Source of the DNA: Candidatus Methanoperedentaceae archaeon
Lineage (GTDB): Archaea; Halobacteriota; Methanosarcinia; Methanosarcinales; Methanoperedenaceae
Length of the DNA stretch: 5,755 nucleotides
Reading direction: 5' to 3'
Assembly (NCBI GenBank): GCA_027371625.1
Contig: DAHXMQ010000117.1
Span: 1-5,755 of the forward strand
The position numbers were made by a program, and so were the translations under genes. Of this stretch, positions 1-5,755 are shown piece by piece. Every line of letters starts with the position of its first letter. Positions within the stretch are counted from its first letter, which is position 1. A model generated the notes under the pieces. That model saw only the letters and a list, made by a program, of their open reading frames with translations. It did not search any database and had not been told where the DNA came from.

Positions 1-1
1 G

Positions 2-2020
2 CAGAGAGCCCGCAAAGAGGAGATAAAAAAGCAGAGAATAAATTTTATTATCGCTCTTTTGCTTGCAATCCCAATTTCGCTCGGTGACATGGGGCGAAAC
101 CTGGGCTGGGGATTTGTGCCAGAATTTCTGAAGAACGATTATCTGCTTTTCATCCTTGCAACAATAGTGATGCTCTTCCCGGGGCGCCAGTTCTTTGAAG
201 GCACGTACAAGGGGTTAATACACGGCGTTACTGATATGAACCTTCTGATTGCCACTGGAACAGGGGCAGCCTATGTCATCAGCGTTGCAGGCACTTTCTT
301 TCTCGGTGGGGCATATAAGCACACGTACTATGATACTGCCGCTCTGCTTATCATGTTCATCGTACTCGGCAGGTACCTTGAGGCACTCACGAAGGGAAGA
401 ACCTCGGAAGCAATAAGGAAGCTCATGGGGCTTGCGGCAAAGACCGCGAGGGTTATAGTAAACGGCGAGGAGAAGGAGATTCCTGTCGAGGATGTAAAGG
501 TCAATGATATAGTCGTGGTGAGACCGGGGGAGAAAATACCTGTGGACGGAAGAGTAATCGAGGGTTTGACTGCTGTGGATGAATCCATGATTACAGGTGA
601 GAGCATACCAGTGGAGAAAACCGCAGGTTCAGAGGTTATCGGTGCAACCATTAATAAGACTGGCATGATAAGGTTCGAAGCCACAAAAGTCGGCTCCGAT
701 ACCGCCCTCGCCCAGATAATCAAGCTGGTCGAGGACGCACAGACCCAGAAGGCGCCAATACAAAAACTGGCTGACATAGTCGCAGGGCATTTTATTCTGG
801 CAGTGCATGCGCTGGCTTTGTTCACATTCTTCTTCTGGTTCTTTATCGGATTTGAATATTTCAAAGTCCCCATAACCTTCGGTATGGCTACCTCACCGTT
901 CCTTTTCTCGCTTCTCATATCCATCACCGTGCTCATAATCTCATGCCCGTGCGCTGTAGGTCTTGCTACCCCGACTGCGATCATGGTGGGTACAGGCAAA
1001 GGTGCGGAGAACGGCATACTGATAAAGGGAGGTGAGGCACTCGAGAGAACGCAGAAGCTGGATACTATCGTGTTTGACAAAACAGGCACCCTGACAAAAG
1101 GCGAGCCTGAGCTTACCGATGTTATTGCCGTGAAAGGCAGCGAGGAGGAGGTGCTCGGGCTTGCAGCGATTGCGGAGAAGGGCTCCGAGCATCCGCTTGC
1201 AGAGACGATACTCAAAGGTGCAAAAGAGCGTGGCATAGAAGTCCCAGATGCTGAGGGGTTCAGGGCAATACCGGGGCACGGCGTGGAAGTTAAATATAAA
1301 GGAAAAAGAATTCTCATAGGTACGAGAAAACTTTTGATAGAGAACGGCTTTGACATTACGTCCTTGAACGGCAGGATGGAAGAGCTTGAGCGTGATGGAA
1401 AGACTGCCATGCTGGTATCAGAAGATAACGAATTAGCAGGCATAATCGCCGTGGCTGATACGCTGAAAGAGACATCTCAGGAAGCGGTGAGCAGCCTGCA
1501 CAGGATGGGATTCACGGTTGCCATGATTACAGGTGATAATAAGAGAACGGCAGATGCGATATCAAAGAAAGTAGGGATTGATCGGGTGCTTTCGGAGGTG
1601 CTTCCTGAGGAGAAAGCACTTGAGATTAAGAAGCTTCAGGCAGAAGGCAGAAAGGTGGCGATGGTTGGGGACGGCATCAACGATGCCCCGGCGCTTGTGC
1701 AGTCCGACGTTGGCATAGCAATAGGGAGCGGCACGGATGTTGCGATTGAGTCAGCCCAGATTGTGCTCATAAAGAACGATCTGCGGGACGTGGTAAAGGC
1801 TATACGGTTGAGCAGGCTTACGCTCAATAAGATAAAGCAGAACCTTTTCTGGGCATTCTTCTATAACTCAGTTGGCATTCCAATAGCAGCAGGCATACTT
1901 TATCCTTTCACACACCCGCCTTTTTTGCTCAATCCTGCAATTGCAGCCGCGGCAATGGCTACAAGCTCGGTTTCTGTTACTACGAACACGCTTTTGATGA
2001 AGCGCATAAAGCTTGGGTGA
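2..2020 (+). CDS. copA: Cu(+)-exporting P1B-type ATPase CopA, 5' end outside window
   Basis: ATP-driven export of Cu(+) across the cytoplasmic membrane. The frame is open from base 2, so the true start and any N-terminal metal-binding (HMA) domain lie to the left. The TTG at 59 falls inside the first membrane helix and is not the start. 672 residues are visible, with eight likely membrane helices beginning near residue 13. Seen motifs: actuator TGES (593-604), membrane CPC (944-952), phosphorylation DKTGT (1076-1090), nucleotide-binding SEHPL with its HP pair (1184-1198), hinge GDGINDAP (1667-1690), then YN in helix 7 (1862-1867) and M-x-x-S-S in helix 8 (1955-1969). In this family CPC plus YN plus MxxSS marks the P1B-1 Cu(+)/Ag(+) subgroup, so Zn/Cd or Co specificity is unlikely. 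All catalytic residues are intact and there is no frameshift. The next gene starts 4 bases after the stop and is probably co-transcribed. Whether this pump serves detoxification or cuproenzyme assembly cannot be told. Confidence 0.95.
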   Translation, partial: QRARKEEIKKQRINFIIALLLAIPISLGDMGRNLGWGFVPEFLKNDYLLFILATIVMLFPGRQFFEGTYKGLIHGVTDMNLLIATGTGAAYVISVAGTFFLGGAYKHTYYDTAALLIMFIVLGRYLEALTKGRTSEAIRKLMGLAAKTARVIVNGEEKEIPVEDVKVNDIVVVRPGEKIPVDGRVIEGLTAVDESMITGESIPVEKTAGSEVIGATINKTGMIRFEATKVGSDTALAQIIKLVEDAQTQKAPIQKLADIVAGHFILAVHALALFTFFFWFFIGFEYFKVPITFGMATSPFLFSLLISITVLIISCPCAVGLATPTAIMVGTGKGAENGILIKGGEALERTQKLDTIVFDKTGTLTKGEPELTDVIAVKGSEEEVLGLAAIAEKGSEHPLAETILKGAKERGIEVPDAEGFRAIPGHGVEVKYKGKRILIGTRKLLIENGFDITSLNGRMEELERDGKTAMLVSEDNELAGIIAVADTLKETSQEAVSSLHRMGFTVAMITGDNKRTADAISKKVGIDRVLSEVLPEEKALEIKKLQAEGRKVAMVGDGINDAPALVQSDVGIAIGSGTDVAIESAQIVLIKNDLRDVVKAIRLSRLTLNKIKQNLFWAFFYNSVGIPIAAGILYPFTHPPFLLNPAIAAAAMATSSVSVTTNTLLMKRIKLG

Positions 2021-2021
2021 T
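2015..2021 (+). promoter_or_regulatory. Shine-Dalgarno built from the copA stop region
   Basis: GGGTGAT matches the GGTGAT part of the consensus complementary to the 16S rRNA 3' end. It overlaps the copA TGA stop (2018-2020) and lies 3 bases before the ATG at 2025. It decides the start of the small downstream gene in favour of this ATG over the in-frame TTG at 2013, and it suggests that ribosomes finishing copA re-initiate here. Confidence 0.6.
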
Positions 2022-2024
2022 ATT

Positions 2025-2249
2025 ATGGAGAAAAAGTCGTATTACAGTGTGCTTGCAAGCCTTGCCACGTCTTTTATTATCGTGCTAATATTCTATATGC
2101 TTGCAGTGGCTAAGGTGCGTGAGAATCCCCTTTACACGAGCGTGGATGTATATGCAGGCATGGTGTTCGTGTTTATTCTCTCGATGATAGTGTCTGCATC
2201 GATATGGCCGGGGATTATTGAAAAGAGGATGAAGCACATACATTTTTGA
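2025..2249 (+). CDS. Small two-helix membrane protein coupled to copA, function unknown
   Basis: 74 residues; I do not recognise the family. Two hydrophobic stretches are visible, about residues 8-30 and 44-66, joined by a short polar loop (RENPLYTSVD). Lysines at the N-terminus (MEKK) and a basic C-terminal tail (EKRMKHIHF) predict that both ends face the cytoplasm. There are no cysteines. Possible soft metal ligands are Met residues in and near both helices and the two histidines of the tail, but there is no clear metal-binding motif. The ATG is chosen because of the Shine-Dalgarno sequence just before it. The 4-base gap to copA and the shared strand suggest one operon, so an accessory role for the copper pump (stability, regulation or metal delivery) is an inference. 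CcoS, a small membrane protein found beside the CcoI copper ATPase of bacteria, is a precedent for the arrangement only; I see no similarity to it. Confidence 0.75.
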   Translation: MEKKSYYSVLASLATSFIIVLIFYMLAVAKVRENPLYTSVDVYAGMVFVFILSMIVSASIWPGIIEKRMKHIHF

Positions 2250-2267
2250 GCACATCCAAACTCAAAA
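2244..2267 (+). terminator. 7-bp inverted repeat over the stop of the small membrane gene
   Basis: TTTTGAG (2244-2250) pairs perfectly with CTCAAAA (2261-2267) around a 10-base loop. The left arm contains the TGA stop at 2247-2249. Its position fits a 3' end or stability element for the copA unit. The stem has only two G-C pairs and no T-run follows directly on the plus strand, so a terminator role is weakly supported. Confidence 0.25.
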
Positions 2268-2407
2268 TGGCGCCTTCAAAACAAAAACCCAATTTTCCCA
2301 CAAAACCTCTCGCGCCCCTTCCGTCATCGCATAAAACCCCGCCGTTTTCCGCACCACAGCAGCCAGCGAAAGCGAAACAAACAGCAACTAAAAACCAAAA
2401 TAACAAT
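2250..2407. other. A+C-rich intergenic spacer
   Basis: No supportable gene. By hand count bases 2251-2400 hold 57 A, 55 C, 21 T and 17 G, so about 75% A+C on the plus strand, unlike the genes on either side. Reading frames through it give only Pro/Lys/Thr-rich (plus) or Gly/Cys/Phe-rich (minus) low-complexity peptides with no ribosome binding site. A 5-bp inverted repeat (AAAAC 2333-2337 / GTTTT 2344-2348) is within chance. The stretch separates the copA unit from the DUF433 remnant. Confidence 0.6.
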
Positions 2408-2503
2408 ATGGAAATAGCTCCAAGAATAAGCGTGGACGAGAAAGTACGGTTTGGCAAACATGTGATAACAGGGACATTTTATATCCTCGCCACCCTAATA
2501 TGA
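2408..2503 (+). pseudogene. 5' remnant of a DUF433 (antitoxin-like) gene
   Basis: The frame from the ATG at 2408 gives MEIAPRISVDEKVRFGKHVITGT and then a short hydrophobic end and a TGA at 2501. The first 23 residues match the start of DUF433 proteins as I know them: EI-x-PRI-x-VD, then RFGKPVI-x-GTRIPV. DUF433 proteins are small (about 75-110 residues) and often act as VapB-like antitoxins or stand alone. Here the match stops right after the conserved GT, and His replaces the usual Pro of GKPVI. About two thirds of the domain is missing and no toxin gene is nearby. There is no Shine-Dalgarno sequence or clear promoter before the ATG. The break point (near 2475) coincides with the TATA-like box of purL, so a deletion or rearrangement probably joined the remnant to the purL upstream region. 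The call is from memory of the family and not from a search. Confidence 0.6.
2477..2484 (+). promoter_or_regulatory. TATA-like box of purSL
   Basis: TTTTATAT resembles the archaeal TATA box (TTTATATA type). Transcription would start about 25 bases downstream, near 2505-2510, leaving a leader of roughly 10 bases or less before the ATG at 2517. This fits the absence of a Shine-Dalgarno sequence before purL. The box sits in the last codons of the DUF433 remnant. Confidence 0.5.
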
Positions 2504-2516
2504 CCCTCGACAAATA

Positions 2517-5447
2517 ATGTCCACCCGAATCGAAGTCGCTTTCAAAAAAGGAATGAGGGATGCCCTGGGCGAAGGCATTAAAAAAAGGATAGTGGAAGAC
2601 CTGCGCATCAACGTGGGCTCAGTAAGAACGCTCGATGTCTATACCTTCGACCCCGCTCTCCCTCGCGAAGAGCTTACTCTCCTCGGGGAAAAGCTTTTCG
2701 CTGACCCTGTGATACAGGTTTTCTCGGACAAACCACTGACAGAGGATTTCTCATGGCTCATAGAAGTGGGCTTCAAGCCCGGCGTGACCGACAATGTCGG
2801 CGCGACTGCAAAAAAAGCCTCGGAATCCATACTGAAAAAGGAGCTTCGTGGAGTTTATTTCTCAAGGCAGTACCTCATCGGCGGGAACATCACGAAAGAG
2901 GAGGCGGAGCGGATTGCAGGCGGTCTTCTTGCGAACAGCATGGTCGAGCGATGGGTGATAGCAGGAATAAAGGAATGGGACAAGGAGAAAGGTGTGCATC
3001 TCCCGCTTCCTGTGGTGAGGGAAAAACACGCGCCTTCGGTGGCGACACTTGATCTTGACGTATCCGAGGCTGAACTCAAAAAAATAAGCAGGCAGCGGCT
3101 TCTTGCCCTTTCGCTCGATGAGATGAAAGCGCTTCAGAGATATTTCAACAAAGCTCCTGTTAAGAAAGAAAGGGAAAAGCTGGGTCTCACTCTTCCGACC
3201 GACGTGGAGATCGAGGCGCTGGCGCAGACATGGTCTGAGCACTGCAAGCACAAGCTTTTCAACTCGCAGATAACCTACGAAGACGAGAAGGGAACACAGA
3301 AAATCAACTCGCTTTTCAATACCTTCATAAAACGCGCTACAAAAGAAATCAACAAACCCTGGCTTGTTTCCGTATTCACAGACAATGCCGGGGTAATCAA
3401 ATTCAACGACGAATACAACCTCGTGATGAAGGTGGAGACGCACAACACGCCCTCTGCGCTTGACCCTTACGGTGGTGCGATCACAGGTATTGTGGGCGTG
3501 AACCGTGACCCTCTTGGCACAGGCATGGGGGCGAGGCTGATTTTCAACACCGATGTTTTCTGTTTTGCCTCGCCTTTCTACGACAAGGAGCTTCCGCCAC
3601 GCCTTCTCCATCCCAAGAGGATATTCGAAGGCGTGAGAAGAGGCGTGGAGCACGGAGGAAACAAGAGCGGCATTCCCACTGTGAACGGCTGCATCGTTTT
3701 TGACGATAGATATCTCGGCAAACCCCTTGTCTATTGCGGCACGGGCGGGATAATGCCATCAATGATAAACGGCAAACCCTCGCACATCAAGGAGATCCAT
3801 CCCGGCGACCTGATAGTGATGACCGGTGGACGCATCGGGAAAGACGGCATACACGGTGCTACGTTCTCATCGCTTGAGCTCGACGAGGATTCCCCGGTAA
3901 CTGCTGTGCAGATAGGCGACCCGATAACCCAGAAGAAGATGCTGGATTTCCTTCTTGAGGCAAGGGATAGAGGATTATACAGCGCCATCACAGACAACGG
4001 CGCGGGTGGACTTTCCTCCTCTGTTGGTGAGATGGCGCAGCTCTGCGGCGGCTGTCTCATAGAGCTTGAAAAATGCCCTCTAAAATACCCCGGTCTTGGC
4101 CCGTGGGAAATCCTGCTTTCAGAGTCGCAGGAGAGGATGACGCTCGCCGTGCCACCTGAAAAGATAGATAAATTCCAGAAGCTTGCGAAAACACGCGACG
4201 TCGAGGCAAGCATAATAGGTACATTCACTGACAGTGGAAAATTCCATGCTAAGTACGGCGATAAAACCGTAGCTTACATCGACATGGATTTCCTGCACAA
4301 AGGTCTTCCAGTTATGAAGATGAATGCGCGGTGGTCGCCGCAGAGATTCGAGGAACCTGTGCTTGGAACTGTTGACCTTACTTCTGCTCTTAAAACGCTT
4401 CTCTCCCGCCTCAATATATGCTCAAAGGAATACGTGATTCGCCAGTACGACCATGAAGTACAAGGGGGTTCAGTCGTCAAGCCACTGACAGGCGATGGTC
4501 CGAGCGATGCAGCAGTTATCCGACCGCTGCTTGACAGCATGGAAGGCGTGGTGGTGGCGAACGGCATATGCCCGCGCTACGGCGATATCGATACCTACCA
4601 CATGACAGCCGCAGCTATAGACGAAGCTGTGCGAAACCATATCGCTGTTGGAGGCATGTTTTCCCATCTTGCAGGTCTTGATAACTTCTGCTGGTGCGAC
4701 CCTGTGAAATCCGAAAAGAATCCCGATGGCGAGTTCAAGCTGGCGCAGCTTGTGAGGGCGAACATGGCTCTGTACGATTACACGGAAGCCTACGGGGTCC
4801 CCTGCATCTCAGGCAAGGACAGCATGAAGAACGACTATATCATAGGCAGCAAGAAAATTTCGATTCCCCCGACAGTGCTTTTCTCAACTATTGGCAAGAT
4901 AGAGGATGTGAGGAAGGCTGTGACGATGGACGTGAAGAGACCTGATGACAGGGTTTACGTGCTCGGGATTACGAAGGATGAACTTGGCGGCTCCGAGTAT
5001 TTCGCTTCTCTTGGTCACATCGGCAACGACGTGCCGAAAGTGAATGCTTCATCCGCGAAGAGGCTCTATATCGCTCTTGAAAAAGCCATTCACGAAGGCA
5101 CTGTTGCATCCTGCCACGACTGCTCTGATGGAGGATTGAGCGTTGCGCTTGCCGAAAGTGCATTTTCAGGCAATCTTGGTGTGACAATCGACCTGCCAAA
5201 AGTGCCTGTCGAGAACATCAAGCGGGCTGATACCATATTATTCTCCGAATCGCAGAGCAGATTCGTGGTTACCGTGGCGCCCGATAACGTGAAGAGGTTC
5301 GAGGAGATAATGGCTGGCAATGTGTTTGCCGATATCGGCGCGGTTACGCAGCAGCAGGATTTCACGGTGATGGATGGAGAAAAGGTGATTCTGAGCGCCG
5401 GGATTGATGAGCTGAAGGAAGCGTGGCAGAGGACACTGCGGTGGTAA
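2517..5447 (+). CDS. purL: Phosphoribosylformylglycinamidine synthase, PurS-PurS-PurL fusion (PurSL type)
   Basis: Converts FGAR, ATP and ammonia (from glutamine) to FGAM, ADP and phosphate in de novo purine synthesis, in the cytoplasm. 976 residues, complete. Residues 1-75 and 80-152 are two PurS-like repeats: IEVAFKKGMRDALG aligns with IEVGFKPGVTDNVG, and each repeat ends in a V-x-x-(W/F) strand. A helical linker follows (about 180-235), then the first catalytic half: TWSEHC (238-243), VETHNTPSA (306-314), GGRIGKDGIHGATFSS (437-452), TDNGAGGLSSSVGEM (492-506), LSESQERM (534-541). The second half has YDHEVQGG (644-651), CISGKDSM (763-770), DELGGSEYF (821-829), CHDCSDGGLSVALAES (866-881) and SESQSRF (910-916). 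The protein ends without the class-I glutaminase domain of the ~1,300-residue enzymes, so a separate PurQ, not seen here, must supply ammonia. It is intermediate between small PurL plus PurS and the full-length enzyme. The ATG is favoured by the TATA-like box and by the first PurS strand starting at residue 4. The Thr in ETHNTP, where other PurL types have His, may be normal for this subtype. Confidence 0.96.
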   Translation: MSTRIEVAFKKGMRDALGEGIKKRIVEDLRINVGSVRTLDVYTFDPALPREELTLLGEKLFADPVIQVFSDKPLTEDFSWLIEVGFKPGVTDNVGATAKKASESILKKELRGVYFSRQYLIGGNITKEEAERIAGGLLANSMVERWVIAGIKEWDKEKGVHLPLPVVREKHAPSVATLDLDVSEAELKKISRQRLLALSLDEMKALQRYFNKAPVKKEREKLGLTLPTDVEIEALAQTWSEHCKHKLFNSQITYEDEKGTQKINSLFNTFIKRATKEINKPWLVSVFTDNAGVIKFNDEYNLVMKVETHNTPSALDPYGGAITGIVGVNRDPLGTGMGARLIFNTDVFCFASPFYDKELPPRLLHPKRIFEGVRRGVEHGGNKSGIPTVNGCIVFDDRYLGKPLVYCGTGGIMPSMINGKPSHIKEIHPGDLIVMTGGRIGKDGIHGATFSSLELDEDSPVTAVQIGDPITQKKMLDFLLEARDRGLYSAITDNGAGGLSSSVGEMAQLCGGCLIELEKCPLKYPGLGPWEILLSESQERMTLAVPPEKIDKFQKLAKTRDVEASIIGTFTDSGKFHAKYGDKTVAYIDMDFLHKGLPVMKMNARWSPQRFEEPVLGTVDLTSALKTLLSRLNICSKEYVIRQYDHEVQGGSVVKPLTGDGPSDAAVIRPLLDSMEGVVVANGICPRYGDIDTYHMTAAAIDEAVRNHIAVGGMFSHLAGLDNFCWCDPVKSEKNPDGEFKLAQLVRANMALYDYTEAYGVPCISGKDSMKNDYIIGSKKISIPPTVLFSTIGKIEDVRKAVTMDVKRPDDRVYVLGITKDELGGSEYFASLGHIGNDVPKVNASSAKRLYIALEKAIHEGTVASCHDCSDGGLSVALAESAFSGNLGVTIDLPKVPVENIKRADTILFSESQSRFVVTVAPDNVKRFEEIMAGNVFADIGAVTQQQDFTVMDGEKVILSAGIDELKEAWQRTLRW

Positions 5448-5455
5448 TGCCAAAA

Positions 5456-5463
5456 GTTATATT
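5456..5463 (+). promoter_or_regulatory. TATA-like box downstream of purSL
   Basis: GTTATATT preceded by CAAAA (5451-5455) looks like an archaeal TATA box with an A-rich upstream element. The expected start of transcription is near 5483-5488, just ahead of a Shine-Dalgarno sequence. It would serve the broken gene that follows. A weak inverted repeat (GTTAT 5456-5460 / ATAAC 5467-5471) overlaps it. Confidence 0.35.
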
Positions 5464-5486
5464 GAAATAACACCATTTTAGTTATC

Positions 5487-5495
5487 GGGAGTGAT
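5487..5495 (+). promoter_or_regulatory. Shine-Dalgarno before the ATG at 5497
   Basis: GGGAGTGAT is close to the GGAGGTGAT consensus. The GGAG core is 5 bases before an ATG at 5497, a good spacing. The frame from that ATG encodes only 33 unremarkable codons, whereas the recognisable protein similarity just downstream is in another frame. The site is therefore probably the leftover start region of the broken gene. Confidence 0.4.
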
Positions 5496-5653
5496 AATGC
5501 CCGTCGCATTATTGATGCCGTTGACCTGCCTTTGCTTGTCGATATCGACACTGGTTTCGGCGAAGAGCACAGAAAATTATAGAGTTGTTCGAGGATAGCA
5601 AGAGGCTGGAACAGATGCAGGTTCCTCTGTTCATGGAACTGTTCGAAATGTAA
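5493..5653 (+). pseudogene. Broken methylisocitrate lyase / PEP-mutase family gene
   Basis: In the frame ending at the TAG at 5580-5582, codons 5499-5564 read ARRIIDAV followed by DLPLLVDIDTGFGE. This is the signature of the isocitrate lyase / PEP mutase superfamily (PrpB methylisocitrate lyase and relatives), where the two Asp of D-x-D coordinate Mg(2+) (here 5541-5543 and 5547-5549). No start codon lies in this frame. The match ends at Glu 5562-5564. In a second frame, bases 5576-5653 encode IIELFEDSKRLEQM and QVPLFMELFEM and then a TAA, resembling the C-terminal tail of such proteins; this part is less sure. Family members have about 290 residues, so what remains is about one sixth. The N-terminus, most of the barrel and the frame are lost. 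The preserved TATA-like box, Shine-Dalgarno sequence and ATG suggest internal deletions rather than loss of the 5' end. The similarity is recognised by eye. Confidence 0.6.
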
Positions 5654-5686
5654 ATAACCAAAGTATATACGCTAACTTTTTCAGTT

Positions 5687-5755
5687 TCAAAGCTCTCTTA
5701 ACAGATAACTATCATATCCATTTTCAATTGCTATTTCATACAACTTTGAATCATC
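5687..5755 (-). CDS. Possible C-terminal end of a convergent gene, cut by window edge
   Basis: On the minus strand the frame is open from the right edge to a TGA (plus-strand TCA at 5687-5689). It gives 22 residues, DDSKLYEIAIENGYDSYLLREL, with ordinary helical protein composition. I do not recognise the protein, and 22 open codons can arise by chance. If it is real, it converges on the broken gene to its left. The bases between (5654-5686) hold nothing I can name. Confidence 0.3.
   Translation of the reverse strand, partial: DDSKLYEIAIENGYDSYLLREL

Noticed and set aside
59..61. TTG as start codon of the copper ATPase
   Set aside because: The frame is open upstream to the window edge and the preceding residues ([14 protein letters not shown]) are the typical lead-in to the first membrane helix of CopA proteins.
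328..1443. Long minus-strand frame inside copA (371 codons)
   Set aside because: It is antisense to the catalytic core of an intact ATPase. Its Ser/Pro/Thr-rich text is the usual shadow of plus-strand codon bias and no motif is recognisable.
2013..2015. TTG at 2013 as start of the small membrane protein
   Set aside because: The ATG four codons later has the Shine-Dalgarno GGTGAT directly before it; the TTG has none.
2215..2457. 80-codon minus-strand frame across the spacer with a hydrophobic stretch
   Set aside because: It overlaps the end of the small membrane gene, has no start signals, and its composition simply mirrors the A+C-rich plus strand.
2246..2503. 85-codon plus-strand frame running through the whole spacer
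   Set aside because: It starts at a TTG overlapping the stop of the previous gene, has no ribosome binding site, and its first 54 codons are low-complexity Pro/Lys/Thr text caused by A+C-rich bases. Only the part from ATG 2408 resembles a protein family.
2862..3653. Long minus-strand frame inside purSL (263 codons)
   Set aside because: It lies entirely within the intact purSL coding sequence in opposite sense, is Arg/His/Cys/Phe-rich, and has no family resemblance.
5456..5471. Stem GTTAT/ATAAC after purSL as a terminator
   Set aside because: It is only 5 A/T-rich pairs, with no T-run right after it, and it overlaps a better explained TATA-like box.
5497..5598. 33-codon ORF with a good Shine-Dalgarno sequence and a hydrophobic, signal-like start
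   Set aside because: A different frame of the same bases carries the methylisocitrate lyase family signature, so this peptide is most likely an accident of the frame-broken gene. A leftover start site explains the signals.
5663..5670. Palindrome GTATATAC as a promoter or operator
   Set aside because: An 8-base A/T-rich palindrome is expected by chance, and no start codon with signals follows it on either strand.

Overview
The window looks like ordinary chromosomal DNA of an archaeon, or less likely of a bacterium that carries a long-form PurL. The archaeal reading is an inference. It rests on TATA-like boxes (TTTTATAT before the purine gene, GTTATATT after it), on no convincing bacterial -35/-10 pairs, on a near-leaderless purL start with no ribosome binding site, and on the general look of the copper ATPase. 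A methanogen-related euryarchaeon (Methanosarcinales / Methanoperedens-like) is a guess and cannot be fixed from these genes alone.

Layout, left to right. (1) Positions 2-2020: a Cu(+)-exporting P1B-type ATPase (copA) whose frame is open at the left edge. The membrane and catalytic parts are present and the N-terminal metal-binding part lies outside. (2) Positions 2025-2249: a 74-residue two-helix membrane protein. It begins 4 bases after the ATPase stop, and its Shine-Dalgarno sequence is formed by the last ATPase codons, so the two genes are probably one transcription and translation unit. (3) Positions 2250-2516: an A+C-rich spacer, then a 32-codon remnant of a DUF433 (antitoxin-like) gene that runs into the purL promoter. 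(4) Positions 2517-5447: an intact 976-residue PurS-PurS-PurL fusion (PurSL type of formylglycinamidine ribonucleotide synthase) with no glutaminase domain. (5) Positions 5448-5653: a promoter-like box and Shine-Dalgarno sequence leading into a broken fragment of a methylisocitrate lyase / PEP-mutase family gene. (6) Positions 5687-5755: a possible last 22 codons of a convergent minus-strand gene.

Functionally there are two unrelated units: copper export (copA plus the small membrane protein) and de novo purine synthesis (purSL, which needs a PurQ from elsewhere). The two gaps around purSL each hold the wreck of a different gene, which suggests that its flanks have been rearranged. I see no CRISPR array, insertion sequence, tRNA, rRNA or clearly new multi-gene system. 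The most useful leads are the small CopA-coupled membrane protein, the two gene remnants and the tandem PurS fusion.
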